A stretch of DNA of 37,452 nucleotides from Bacteroidales bacterium (GTDB lineage Bacteria > Bacteroidota > Bacteroidia > Bacteroidales > UBA932), in contig JAEEIQ010000053.1 in the NCBI GenBank assembly GCA_016281435.1, positions 1 to 37,452 on the forward strand, written 5' to 3'. The position numbers were made by a program, and so were the translations under genes. Positions within the stretch are counted from its first letter, which is position 1, and every line of letters starts with the position of its first letter. Under the pieces are notes generated by a model. It was not told the DNA's origin, did no database searches, and saw nothing but the letters and a program-made list of their open reading frames with translations. Shown here one piece after another: positions 8,619 to 15,594 of this stretch.

Positions 8619-8655
8619 GACCCCGGAAATCTGTGACGAAGGATTTTCCGGGGTC
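8619..8655 (+). terminator. 11-bp perfect inverted repeat, probable terminator or operator
   Basis: GACCCCGGAAA (8619-8629) and TTTCCGGGGTC (8645-8655) are perfect complements around a 15-nt loop. A T-run (8662-8666) follows 6 nt after the stem, so it could end the epimerase transcript. The octamer TGTGACGA occurs at 8611-8618 and again at 8632-8639 in the loop, which is unusual for a plain terminator. Confidence 0.5.
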
Positions 8656-8695
8656 CGTCCGTTTTTGCACCTTTGGAGGCGAAAGAACGGGCGAT

Positions 8696-9979
8696 ATGGG
8701 ATTGAAATGGAAATATGCGGCCCTGCTGCCGGTGCTGCTTTTCGCCGGATGCGACCGGGAAATGCCTTTGTTCAAGGGGTACAGGACGCGGAGCGAGATT
8801 CTGGGCGGCGGTACGGGAGTGAGGATGGCAGGGCCGAAGGAGGAGGCCCCGGCGGCGGACCGGGATACCCTGATTTACGTCTGCGGGGTGGAATGGGACG
8901 GCGCTTACGACTGGCAGAGGGATACCGCTTCCGGAGAAGCGCCCGGGAAGATCGTCCTGTTCGTGAAGGTGGACAACAGGCGCGAAGGGGAAGGCTTCCG
9001 GAGGGTGCTGGAGATCCCCGCCGGGCCGGGACGCATGGCGGGGACAGAGACGGACCGGCACCACCTTCTCGGCGGACACATATATACTGAAAAGGTGCTC
9101 CGTGAGAGGACTGTCCTGTGCCGTGACGGGGTGCAGGTCCTGGACATGGACGGGAAGTGGATGCTGTGCGGCCTCCTCGGAGGCGGGCAAGGCCCCCTGA
9201 AAGCGTTGTGGATGGACAGGAGCGGTTCCGGAATAAGGCTGACGGAGGATGCCGGAATCCTGATGGAAAGGGGCGGCGCCCGCCCGTACGGGAGCCTTCT
9301 CGGTCCCGGTCCGGGGCGCACGGGAGCCCTGCATGCAGACGGCGGCGGGTCGGTGAGTTTCGCTTTTTTCGAGGATGTCGGAGGAATCCGTATAAATAAT
9401 CTTTGGCAGGACGGAAAGACGGTGCAGATAGCCGCTGAAGGGATGGACAGGATATTTGACGTCAGGATAGTGGACGGGCAGACGTGCATCCTAGGAGAAA
9501 CGGACGGCGTGTGGTCGTTCCGGAAGGGAGGACTCAGCCGCAGCCTGGACGTCCCGTATCCGGAGTGGATGGAGGAGGGCTGGATCGCGGATGCCGCCGG
9601 GGATCCCGTCGTGTGCGGGACCGGATCCTGGGAGTCCATACTCCCCGGGGTACATGTCTGGACGGAGGAGATGCCGTATCCGGACAACATTTATCCTTAC
9701 CCGGAAGCGTTGCTTCTGGGCGTCGGGCCGAGGGTGGATCTTGTCTGGTATGGCCCTGGCAACTATCTGGACCTTTCTCCCGTCGGAGGGAGTCCGCGCT
9801 GCGTGAGGTGCTACTTCCGTTACCCTTCCGGATCTTCGGTATGCGGGGGGAGCATCGCGCTTTCGCTTACCGGACGGGATGACGGGCAATCGTTCCTGTG
9901 GCTGGACGGACAGATGCACGAGGTCCCGCTGGACGGGTGCATGACGGGGGTTGAACATGTGATTATGGAAAAGGAATGA
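8696..9979 (+). CDS. Lipoprotein of unknown function, beta-propeller-like repeats
   Basis: The frame is open from 8612, but the ATG at 8696 gives a proper lipoprotein signal peptide (MGLKWKYAALLPV, lipobox LFAGC), so I use it; the length is 427 residues. I do not recognise a named family. The mature part repeats a pattern of Trp-x-x-Gly-type strands (NLWQDGKTVQ, GVWSFRKGGLSR, FLWLDGQMHEVPL) separated by stretches such as DGQTCILG and AGDPVVCGTG. This resembles the WxxG blades of secreted beta-propellers, so a binding or scaffold role at the envelope is a reasonable inference. It is very Gly-rich. The comM start follows the stop by a single base, so the two are co-transcribed although no functional link is known. 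Confidence 0.6.
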   Translation: MGLKWKYAALLPVLLFAGCDREMPLFKGYRTRSEILGGGTGVRMAGPKEEAPAADRDTLIYVCGVEWDGAYDWQRDTASGEAPGKIVLFVKVDNRREGEGFRRVLEIPAGPGRMAGTETDRHHLLGGHIYTEKVLRERTVLCRDGVQVLDMDGKWMLCGLLGGGQGPLKALWMDRSGSGIRLTEDAGILMERGGARPYGSLLGPGPGRTGALHADGGGSVSFAFFEDVGGIRINNLWQDGKTVQIAAEGMDRIFDVRIVDGQTCILGETDGVWSFRKGGLSRSLDVPYPEWMEEGWIADAAGDPVVCGTGSWESILPGVHVWTEEMPYPDNIYPYPEALLLGVGPRVDLVWYGPGNYLDLSPVGGSPRCVRCYFRYPSGSSVCGGSIALSLTGRDDGQSFLWLDGQMHEVPLDGCMTGVEHVIMEKE

Positions 9980-9980
9980 G

Positions 9981-11561
9981 ATGCTGATCAATTTGAATGG
10001 AGCGAAATGCGTCGGAATCGACGCGGTGAGGGTGATGGTCGAGGTCGACGTCGCCGCCGGGATAGGGATACACCTCGTCGGGCTGGCGGATGCTGCCGTA
10101 AAGGAGAGCCTGCTGAGGACGGTCACGGCCCTGCAGTCCATGGGCTACCGTATTCCAGGAAGGAAGATAGTGATCAATCTGGCCCCGGCCGACCTGCGCA
10201 AGAACGGCAGCGGGTATGACCTGCCGATAGCCATAGGTATAATCGCCGCTTCGCAGCAGGTTTCGATGCCGCTGGCGGAGGATTACCTGATAATGGGGGA
10301 GCTGGGCCTTGATGCGAGCGTCCGTCCCGTCCCGGGAGCCCTCCCTTTCTGCGAACTCGCGGAAGCTGCCGGACTCAAGGGCTGCATCCTTCCGGAGTTG
10401 TCTGCGATGGAAGCGGCAGGGTCCGTCGAAACGACGGTGTACGGTGTGCGGACCCTTGCGGACGTGATCCGGATACTGTCGGGAGAAGATTGCAGCGACC
10501 TTCTCGCCGGCAAGGCCCGCTGGGACCATGGCGCGGACATCCCTTCCGACATACCTGATTTCTCGGACATCATAGGGCAGGATGTCGCGAAGCGCGGGGT
10601 GGAAATTGCCGCCGCAGGCGGGCACAACGTGATCATGGTCGGCCCTCCGGGATCGGGCAAGAGCCTGCTGGCCAAGGCGATGGGAGGGATCCTCCCGCCG
10701 ATGGACAGGGAAGAGGCGCTCGTGACGAGCAAGATTTATTCGATAGCCGGGAAGTCGCTTCCGGGGCTCATGCGCCAGAGGCCTTTCCGTTCCCCGCATT
10801 ACAGTGCTTCCATCGCCGCCATGATAGGCGGGGGAGGGGCGGACAACATCCTTCCCGGGGAAATCAGCCTGGCCCAGAACGGGATCCTGTTCCTGGACGA
10901 GTTCGGCCAGATGCCGAAATCGGTCATGGAGGCGCTCCGGGGGCCCATGGAGGACCGCAAGGTCGCCATTTCCCGTCTCCGCTCGAGGGTCGAATATCCT
11001 TCGTCGTTCATGCTGGTGGCCGCATCGAATCCCTGCCCGTGCGGATATTACGGCGAAGGGGACAGGTGTACCTGCACTCCCGGCCAGAGGCAGTCCTATC
11101 TCGGCAAACTGTCCGGACCGATAATGGACAGGATCGACATACAGCTTCTTGTTTCGGGGGTCCCGGCGGCCGCTCTCGTGCGGGCCGGCCGCGGGAAAGG
11201 CGGGAGGGAGACAAGCGCCGTCGTCAGGGAGAGGGTGACCGGGGCAAGGGCTGTCCAGGCACGGCGCTTCGCCGGGACGGGCATCCATACGAATGCGGAG
11301 ATGAGCGCCCGGCAGCTGGAAGAATTTTGCCCCCTGTCGGAGGAATGCCAGGATCTCATGGAAAGGATAATAGAGGGCATGGGCCTTTCCGCCCGGGCTT
11401 TCTCGCGGCTGCGGCGCATAGCCAGGACCATCGCGGACCTCGACGCCGCCGCTGAAGCGGCCGCTTCCGGAGCGGCCCCCGTACCCGGTCCGATTGCCCC
11501 TGTCCACATATCCGAAGCCGCATCTTACCGCTTCCTGGACCGCACCGGCATTGTTTTATAA
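9981..11561 (+). CDS. comM: ComM/YifB family Mg-chelatase-like AAA+ ATPase
   Basis: This 526-residue protein has three parts. First is an N-terminal ChlI/Lon-protease-like fold at about residues 1-180 (GIGIHLVGLADAAVKESLLR, INLAPADLRKNGSGYDLPIAIG). Second is an AAA+ Mg-chelatase domain with Walker A GPPGSGKS at 221-228 and Walker B FLDE with D306/E307. Third is a C-terminal Mg_chelatase_C domain. A Cys cluster at about 350-366 (NPCPCGYYGEGDRCTC) is the usual family metal site. In naturally transformable bacteria ComM is a hexameric helicase that promotes branch migration during integration of incoming DNA; in other bacteria it is widely conserved with a presumed recombination role. The length and motifs are normal. 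Confidence 0.93.
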   Translation: MLINLNGAKCVGIDAVRVMVEVDVAAGIGIHLVGLADAAVKESLLRTVTALQSMGYRIPGRKIVINLAPADLRKNGSGYDLPIAIGIIAASQQVSMPLAEDYLIMGELGLDASVRPVPGALPFCELAEAAGLKGCILPELSAMEAAGSVETTVYGVRTLADVIRILSGEDCSDLLAGKARWDHGADIPSDIPDFSDIIGQDVAKRGVEIAAAGGHNVIMVGPPGSGKSLLAKAMGGILPPMDREEALVTSKIYSIAGKSLPGLMRQRPFRSPHYSASIAAMIGGGGADNILPGEISLAQNGILFLDEFGQMPKSVMEALRGPMEDRKVAISRLRSRVEYPSSFMLVAASNPCPCGYYGEGDRCTCTPGQRQSYLGKLSGPIMDRIDIQLLVSGVPAAALVRAGRGKGGRETSAVVRERVTGARAVQARRFAGTGIHTNAEMSARQLEEFCPLSEECQDLMERIIEGMGLSARAFSRLRRIARTIADLDAAAEAAASGAAPVPGPIAPVHISEAASYRFLDRTGIVL

Positions 11562-11576
11562 TTACGAATTAATACA

Positions 11577-11584
11577 TATCTTTG
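11577..11584 (+). promoter_or_regulatory. -7 element abutting the DUF4160 start codon
   Basis: TATCTTTG at 11577-11584 is a perfect -7 element in an AT-rich spacer after comM, with a T-run at 11553-11556 as a possible -33. The start codon begins at 11586, one base after the element, so the transcript would start on or just past the ATG. Confidence 0.55.
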
Positions 11585-11585
11585 C

Positions 11586-11819
11586 ATGCCTACGATATTT
11601 ATTTGTTTCGGTTTTGTCTTCAAGTTCTTTTCGGATGATCATGAGCCTGTTCATGTCCACGTCGTGAAAGACGGGCATGAGGCCAAATTCAATGTAATGC
11701 CAGAAGTAAGGGAAGTTTACAACAGAGGCTTCAAGCGGCATGAGATGCTGATTATCAGGGGACTGGTGGAAGAGAATGCCGAAATAATCGAGGGAAAGTG
11801 GAAAGAGTTTTTCAAGTAG
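11586..11819 (+). CDS. DUF4160 family small protein
   Basis: A 77-residue protein that begins MPTI, as most DUF4160 members do, and carries the family hallmark of Asp-His-x-Pro-x-His-x-His (DDHEPVHVHV, residues 18-27), then a basic/acidic C-terminal helix pair (ENAEIIEGKWKEFFK). DUF4160 proteins are commonly encoded beside DUF2442 proteins, as here, and the pair has the size and layout of a toxin-antitoxin module, but I know of no firm biochemical function. The codons are clearly more AT-rich than those of comM, pointing to acquisition from elsewhere. The start is set by family similarity even though the promoter element lies one base upstream. Confidence 0.85.
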   Translation: MPTIFICFGFVFKFFSDDHEPVHVHVVKDGHEAKFNVMPEVREVYNRGFKRHEMLIIRGLVEENAEIIEGKWKEFFK

Positions 11820-11823
11820 CGCC

Positions 11824-12087
11824 ATGCGGCATATTGTAGATAAGGTCTGGACCGATAAAGAGAAAGTTTATGCGAGGACCACAGATGGTCTTGTCGCAAG
11901 TTATTCCTTCGACCTGTGGCCAAGACTCAAAGCTGCCACAGAGGAACAAAGAGAGGCTTTTGAACTTTCTTATCTCGGTATAACATGGCCTCAGATAGAT
12001 GAGGACCTTAGTTTTGAAGGAATGTTCAGCGCTGCCGGCCTCTGCCCCCGGACTGAAAAAGAGGACTCTGTATGCTGGATAGGCTGA
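11824..12087 (+). CDS. DUF2442 family small protein
   Basis: An 87-residue protein starting 4 nt after the DUF4160 stop. The family pattern is clear: a short beta-hairpin N-terminus (VYARTTDGLVASYSFDLWPRL), then the conserved Ala-Thr-x-Glu-Gln-Arg helix (KAATEEQREAF) and the signature Trp-Pro-x-Ile-Asp-Glu-Asp (TWPQIDEDLSFEGMF). DUF2442 includes NE0471-like N-terminal domains and is often the partner of DUF4160. I infer that the two proteins act together, possibly as a toxin-antitoxin-like or regulatory pair. A short C-terminal tail with two Cys residues (GLCPRTEKEDSVCW) extends past the conserved domain. It ends 15 nt before the convergent operon. Confidence 0.83.
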   Translation: MRHIVDKVWTDKEKVYARTTDGLVASYSFDLWPRLKAATEEQREAFELSYLGITWPQIDEDLSFEGMFSAAGLCPRTEKEDSVCWIG

Positions 12088-12102
12088 CAGATTCAGTGCC
12101 GG

Positions 12103-13083
12103 TCAGACAGTTTTGCGGATGACGTCCGACAGGGCCAGCATGTAGGAGGCCGTCTCGGAGATGCGGCGGTCTGGAGTGCCGTCTTTAAGGGCGTGCCAGG
12201 TCTTGTCGCTGTCGTCTATGCTTTCCACGAAATCCACTTTGTCGTAGCGGGCCTTGATGCTCTCCCTGAACGCGGAAGTGTACTCCCGGCATAGGATGTC
12301 GGCATCCTCTTCCATGGCCTCCTTCGCATGCAACTCCTGCAGGGCTGAATACGCCTGCTTGAAGGCGTCGTAGCTGCCGGAACGCACCAGCGTGGACTTC
12401 GAATCCGGACCTTCCAGGATCCAGCAGTGCGCTATGTCCCCGCCGTCCCGCTCCAGTTCGCCCGAAATGTCATGCAGGCGGCTGAAACGCACTCCGGAGA
12501 ACAGGAGGGAGTCCCCGTCGGCGCAGTATTTTATCTTGCTGAAATCTAGTCCTATGGATGCCTTGTAATAGTATTTGCGGATGAAGAGGACCTTCCTGGA
12601 GGCTGCGTCCCTGAGTTTCAGGGCTCCGAGCAGGCGGCCGGCAGTCCCTTCCGCCGGGAGGGTCCCGGCGAAGCGGGAATCGTTCCGGAAGGCCTCGAGC
12701 GGCTCCTCCTTGACGATGTATCCCTTCTTGGAATACTCCATCTGCTCGAGTTTGAACGTGAAATTCACGTCGGAAGGCAGCCTTTCGGCCTGTGAGCGGG
12801 TGTCGAGTTTCTCTTCCAGCTCCTTCTTCTCCCGCTCCAGGGCGGCCATCTTTTCCTTCATGTCCTCTTCCCTGCGGATACGCGTGTAGATCTCTCGCTC
12901 CCTGCGGGCGACGTAGCGGCGCATGAGAAAACCAGCGGGCCTCATCACGAGGACAGTCAGGGCGATGCAGCCCAGGTTCGTCAGGAGCAGGTAGAATGGA
13001 GGGATCGTATGCGGGGCCAGCATCGGCAGGACTATCCCTGCGACGATGAGGAGAATGCAGAATGCGACGGCTATCTTTTTCAT
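12103..13083 (-). CDS. Membrane-anchored coiled-coil protein, DUF4230-like
   Basis: This is a 326-residue protein. Two hydrophobic segments (about residues 5-25 and 30-50) are followed by a highly charged coiled coil at about 55-100 (RREREIYTRIRREEDMKEK, ALEREKKELEEKL). The soluble domain contains the stretch ASIGLDFSKIKY, which resembles the GIDLSKI motif of DUF4230, and a helical C-terminus. The assignment to DUF4230 is my inference from this motif and the overall order of elements. It is the last gene of the minus-strand operon, 11 nt after yidD, which suggests an envelope role, but no function is known. Confidence 0.6.
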   Translation of the reverse strand: MKKIAVAFCILLIVAGIVLPMLAPHTIPPFYLLLTNLGCIALTVLVMRPAGFLMRRYVARREREIYTRIRREEDMKEKMAALEREKKELEEKLDTRSQAERLPSDVNFTFKLEQMEYSKKGYIVKEEPLEAFRNDSRFAGTLPAEGTAGRLLGALKLRDAASRKVLFIRKYYYKASIGLDFSKIKYCADGDSLLFSGVRFSRLHDISGELERDGGDIAHCWILEGPDSKSTLVRSGSYDAFKQAYSALQELHAKEAMEEDADILCREYTSAFRESIKARYDKVDFVESIDDSDKTWHALKDGTPDRRISETASYMLALSDVIRKTV

Positions 13084-13094
13084 GGGAGTGCAGT

Positions 13095-13325
13095 TCAGGG
13101 AACAGGGTCATATCCGCTTCCTCCCCAGGGGTGGCAGCGGAGTATTCTTTTAAAACTGAGCCAGAAGCCCTTCAGGGGGCCGTATTTGCGGAAGGCTTCG
13201 AGCGCGTACTGGGAGCAGGTCGGGGTGAAGCGGCAGGTCGGGGGCTTGAGCGGAGAGATGCACAGCTGATAGAATTTGATCAGCAGGATGAAAGGGGCGG
13301 AAAGTATTCTTTTCAGCGTGCTCAT
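13095..13325 (-). CDS. yidD: Membrane protein insertion efficiency factor YidD
   Basis: A 76-residue protein with the complete YidD pattern: an amphipathic N-terminal helix, [20 protein letters not shown] with its conserved Cys residues, [10 protein letters not shown], and [21 protein letters not shown]. YidD is a small, membrane-associated protein that assists YidC-dependent insertion of inner-membrane proteins. Its ATG overlaps the rnpA stop by 4 bp (ATGA), the arrangement seen in many bacteria. Length is typical. Confidence 0.96.
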   Translation of the reverse strand: MSTLKRILSAPFILLIKFYQLCISPLKPPTCRFTPTCSQYALEAFRKYGPLKGFWLSFKRILRCHPWGGSGYDPVP

Positions 13326-13693
13326 TTTCCCCGGGATTTAGAGGAAACTTCACGAAGGATATCCGCTACCTCGGAGCAGATCTGCCCGAACGGGAGGATT
13401 TCCGGATTGGACCATACGAAGAGCAGGTCCACTCCGGCGGTCTCCAGCAGTTCCTTGCGGGTGCGGTAGGCTTCGCGTATGCGCCTTTTCAGCAGATTCC
13501 TTTTGACGGCCCTCTTGAAATGGCGCTTCGGAACGGACACCATGATGCGGTTCAGCCCGCAGCCGTTTTCCTTCCAGCAATACCGGATGTCGTCGCATGA
13601 TCCCCATCTTCCCTTGTCCAGCAGGGCGGAAATATCCGTCTTGCCTGACAGCCTCTCTTCTTTGGGCAGGGTATGGGAACCCGTGGCCGCCAT
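13322..13693 (-). CDS. rnpA: Ribonuclease P protein component
   Basis: This 123-residue basic protein binds the RNase P RNA and assists 5' maturation of tRNA precursors. The family signature is seen as [22 protein letters not shown] at about residues 56-77 (the RNR motif region), preceded by MVSVPKRHF and followed by [14 protein letters not shown]. It begins 4 nt after the stop of the HemD-like gene and overlaps yidD by 4 bp. In many bacteria rnpA lies next to rpmH near the origin; here it is instead in the HemD-like/DUF4271 setting typical of Bacteroidota. Confidence 0.94.
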   Translation of the reverse strand: MAATGSHTLPKEERLSGKTDISALLDKGRWGSCDDIRYCWKENGCGLNRIMVSVPKRHFKRAVKRNLLKRRIREAYRTRKELLETAGVDLLFVWSNPEILPFGQICSEVADILREVSSKSRGK

Positions 13694-13697
13694 GCCC

Positions 13698-14441
13698 TTA
13701 CTTGTTTTGGGAAAGGTACAGTTCGAGCGCCTTGGAAAGGGACGGAGCCTCGGGAGTGGGACCCTGAAGCACCGAAGTGAGACCGGCCTCGTCCATGGCC
13801 TTGACTATGGACTTGCCGAAGGATATGAACTTCATGTCCCCCTGCTTGAAATCAGGGTAGCTGGCGAAAAGGGCCTTGACATCTGCGGGGTTGTGCAGCG
13901 CCACGAGGTCGTAGGCCGCGAGGTCCACGCCCTTCAGGTCCTGCGACACGCTCTTTACCAGCACGGCAGTGGTGTAGTTCAGGCCTGCTTCGTCGAACAG
14001 ATGCGACAGGGTGCTGCCGCCGGCGGTGTCGGAGGTGGTCAGGAGAAACCTTTCACCCTTGTGCTTGGAGCCTATCTGGGCGACGATGGACGCGGGTGTG
14101 CCGTTTCCGAAGAAAATCTTGCGCTTGCGGTAGATGATGTGCTTCTGGAGATACATGGCCACCACTTCCGTCGAGCAGAAATACTTCATGGTTTCGGGGA
14201 CCTTGAAGCGGCAATCCTCGCAGAGTGCGAAGTATGCGTCGATGGCATGCCTCGAAGAAAAGACGACTGCTGTATAATCGGGAAGGTTCACCTTCTGCGA
14301 ACGGAATTCCCTTGACGACAACGGCTCGATGAGGAAGAAAGGGCGGAAATCGATGCTGACGTCGTAACGATTGCTGATTGCTGTATAGTGAGCCAGGTTT
14401 GCGGGCTCCTGCTGGGCGACAAGTATCTTTCGGATGGGCAT
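13698..14441 (-). CDS. Uroporphyrinogen-III synthase (HemD) family protein
   Basis: The start is taken at 14441 (MPIRKILVAQQ) rather than the upstream in-frame start at 14510, which would run into the DUF4271 coding region; the protein is then 247 residues. The two-lobed HemD pattern is visible: VVFSSRHAIDAYF in the first half, FFGNGTPASIVAQ and ERFLLTTSDTAGGSTLSHLF in the middle, and LVALHNPADVKALF near the end, where HemD has FTSxxAV-type motifs. HemD closes hydroxymethylbilane to uroporphyrinogen III. Many gut Bacteroidales cannot make heme, and no other hem gene is in this window, so this homologue may have another role. It lies 19 nt after DUF4271. Confidence 0.8.
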   Translation of the reverse strand: MPIRKILVAQQEPANLAHYTAISNRYDVSIDFRPFFLIEPLSSREFRSQKVNLPDYTAVVFSSRHAIDAYFALCEDCRFKVPETMKYFCSTEVVAMYLQKHIIYRKRKIFFGNGTPASIVAQIGSKHKGERFLLTTSDTAGGSTLSHLFDEAGLNYTTAVLVKSVSQDLKGVDLAAYDLVALHNPADVKALFASYPDFKQGDMKFISFGKSIVKAMDEAGLTSVLQGPTPEAPSLSKALELYLSQNK

Positions 14442-14460
14442 AATTTCAACTAATTCTCGG

Positions 14461-15195
14461 TCAAAGCACGACGGCGCTCGTAACCAGAAGAGCCGCCGGC
14501 AAGATTTCAAGGCCGCAAAGGTACAAAAAACTGGCGAAAAAATAGCAGTCTGCTTTCAAAATCTGCCATTTGCGGACGAGGAAAAGGATGAAAACGATGC
14601 TGCATTCCGCTCCGAAAACGACTCGCGCAGCCCCGTCAGAGGCCCCTGTGACGAGGAGTATCGCCGCACTGGGAAGAAGCACCGCCGCCAGCAGGAGCAG
14701 GTAGTTGAAAAAACTGGAGTAGACAGCCTTCCGCGCCTCGGAGTGCATTTTCCTTGGGTGGAAGGGAAGATGCGCGAGCCACCGGACGAGAAGATAAGCG
14801 ACGAAAACGCCTATTGTCGCGGGGAGACGCCATCCAGGAACCAGGCGGACGATGAATCCGGGAGCATACACGCAGAAGCGCTCGGCTATGATGCAAAAGA
14901 ACAGGATGGCCGTCAGCGCCGCCCAGTTCCTCTCGCGGGAGAGGTGGACGCTGTGCTCGATGTCGAGGTTCCCCCTCCAGCGGATGGCGCATCCGGCGGT
15001 TGCCGGAACGAGGTCCTTCAAATCCCTCATCACTGTCAGGAACAGTACCGCCGCGAGGGCCAGGATGGCAGAATTGACTTCGTTCCCTATCCACGAGGGA
15101 GCCGCTTCCTCCAGGGACGGAGCGACTGCAGGAAGGTCCAGCGAACCCTCCCTGAAAGCCTGCCCTGCAGGAAGTATGTCCTGAAGCGGGAACAT
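14461..15195 (-). CDS. DUF4271 family polytopic membrane protein
   Basis: A 244-residue protein with about five hydrophobic segments (SAILALAAVLFLTVM, ALTAILFFCIIAERF, TIGVFVAYLLVRWL, YLLLLAAVLLPSAAILL, the C-terminal ASFLYLCGLEILPAALLV). The order and its place immediately upstream of a HemD-like gene match the Bacteroidota DUF4271 family. Function is unknown. It starts 3 nt after the SUI1 gene and is part of the same transcript. Confidence 0.8.
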   Translation of the reverse strand: MFPLQDILPAGQAFREGSLDLPAVAPSLEEAAPSWIGNEVNSAILALAAVLFLTVMRDLKDLVPATAGCAIRWRGNLDIEHSVHLSRERNWAALTAILFFCIIAERFCVYAPGFIVRLVPGWRLPATIGVFVAYLLVRWLAHLPFHPRKMHSEARKAVYSSFFNYLLLLAAVLLPSAAILLVTGASDGAARVVFGAECSIVFILFLVRKWQILKADCYFFASFLYLCGLEILPAALLVTSAVVL

Positions 15196-15198
15196 GGG

Positions 15199-15543
15199 TC
15201 AGTTTCCTCTTTTTGCCTTGTAGCCCAAAGTGAGCAGAAGCGCCGTCACCTTATCCCTGAGGTCGCCCTGGATGACGATTTCGCCGTCCTTTGCCGTCCC
15301 TCCGACCCCGCACTTGACTTTCAGGGTCTTGCCCAGGGCGGCGAGGTCTTCCGCAGTCCCGCGGAAACCGGTGACGAGGGTGACCTGCTTGCCTCCGCGT
15401 CCGCTCCGCTCAAGGCTCACGCGCAGGTTCTGGTCCTTCGGTTCGGGCGTGGAGACGGCCTCTTCCGCCTGCTGCCGGTAGTTGAACGAAGGGTCGGTAG
15501 AATAAACCACTCCCAGTCTTTTCTTCCAGTCGTTGTCTGCCAT
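15199..15543 (-). CDS. SUI1/eIF1-like translation factor (YciH family)
   Basis: An upstream in-frame start at 15561 falls within the promoter's -7 box, so the ATG at 15543 (MADNDWKKRLG) is the likely start, giving 114 residues. The C-terminal two-thirds is a SUI1 domain: QNLRVSLERSGRGGKQVTLV, then TGFRGTAEDLAALGKTLK, VKCGVGGTAKDGEIVIQGD and the closing LLLTLGYKAKRGN. The GVGGTxKDGEIxIQGD core is the family signature. Bacterial YciH resembles eukaryotic eIF1 and has been linked to fidelity of start selection, though it is not essential. It heads the six-gene minus-strand operon. Confidence 0.9.
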   Translation of the reverse strand: MADNDWKKRLGVVYSTDPSFNYRQQAEEAVSTPEPKDQNLRVSLERSGRGGKQVTLVTGFRGTAEDLAALGKTLKVKCGVGGTAKDGEIVIQGDLRDKVTALLLTLGYKAKRGN

Positions 15544-15553
15544 GATGAACGAT

Positions 15554-15588
15554 TTTTGCAAAGATACGGATTTACTTTGTTATCTTTG
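15554..15588 (+). promoter_or_regulatory. Promoter of the DUF2723 gene, overlapping the SUI1 promoter
   Basis: TATCTTTG at 15581-15588 is the -7 element. TTTTG at 15554-15558 is the best -33 candidate, with a slightly long 22-bp spacer. The start codon is at 15595, so the leader would be about 3 nt. Confidence 0.55.
15559..15566 (-). promoter_or_regulatory. -7 element of the SUI1-led operon
   Basis: On the minus strand 15566-15559 is TATCTTTG, with a predicted start near 15555 and a leader of about 12 nt before the SUI1 ATG at 15543. It faces away from the DUF2723 promoter, whose -7 box lies 14 bp to the right. Confidence 0.65.
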
Positions 15589-15594
15589 TGGGTT

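Noticed and set aside
8669..8676. CACCTTTG as a promoter -7 element for the lipoprotein-comM unit
   Set aside because: The leading TA of TAnnTTTG is missing and the -33 is poor, so it is not listed as a feature, although a promoter here would make sense.
9963..11507. Minus-strand open frame of about 500 codons opposite comM
   Set aside because: It is a shadow of a clearly real gene; the product has no motif and an Arg/Gly/Pro/His-rich composition.
14434..15594. Long N-terminal extension of the DUF2723 reading frame
   Set aside because: It is antisense to the SUI1, DUF4271 and HemD-like genes, precedes the promoter at 15581, and has no family similarity; the real start is 15595.
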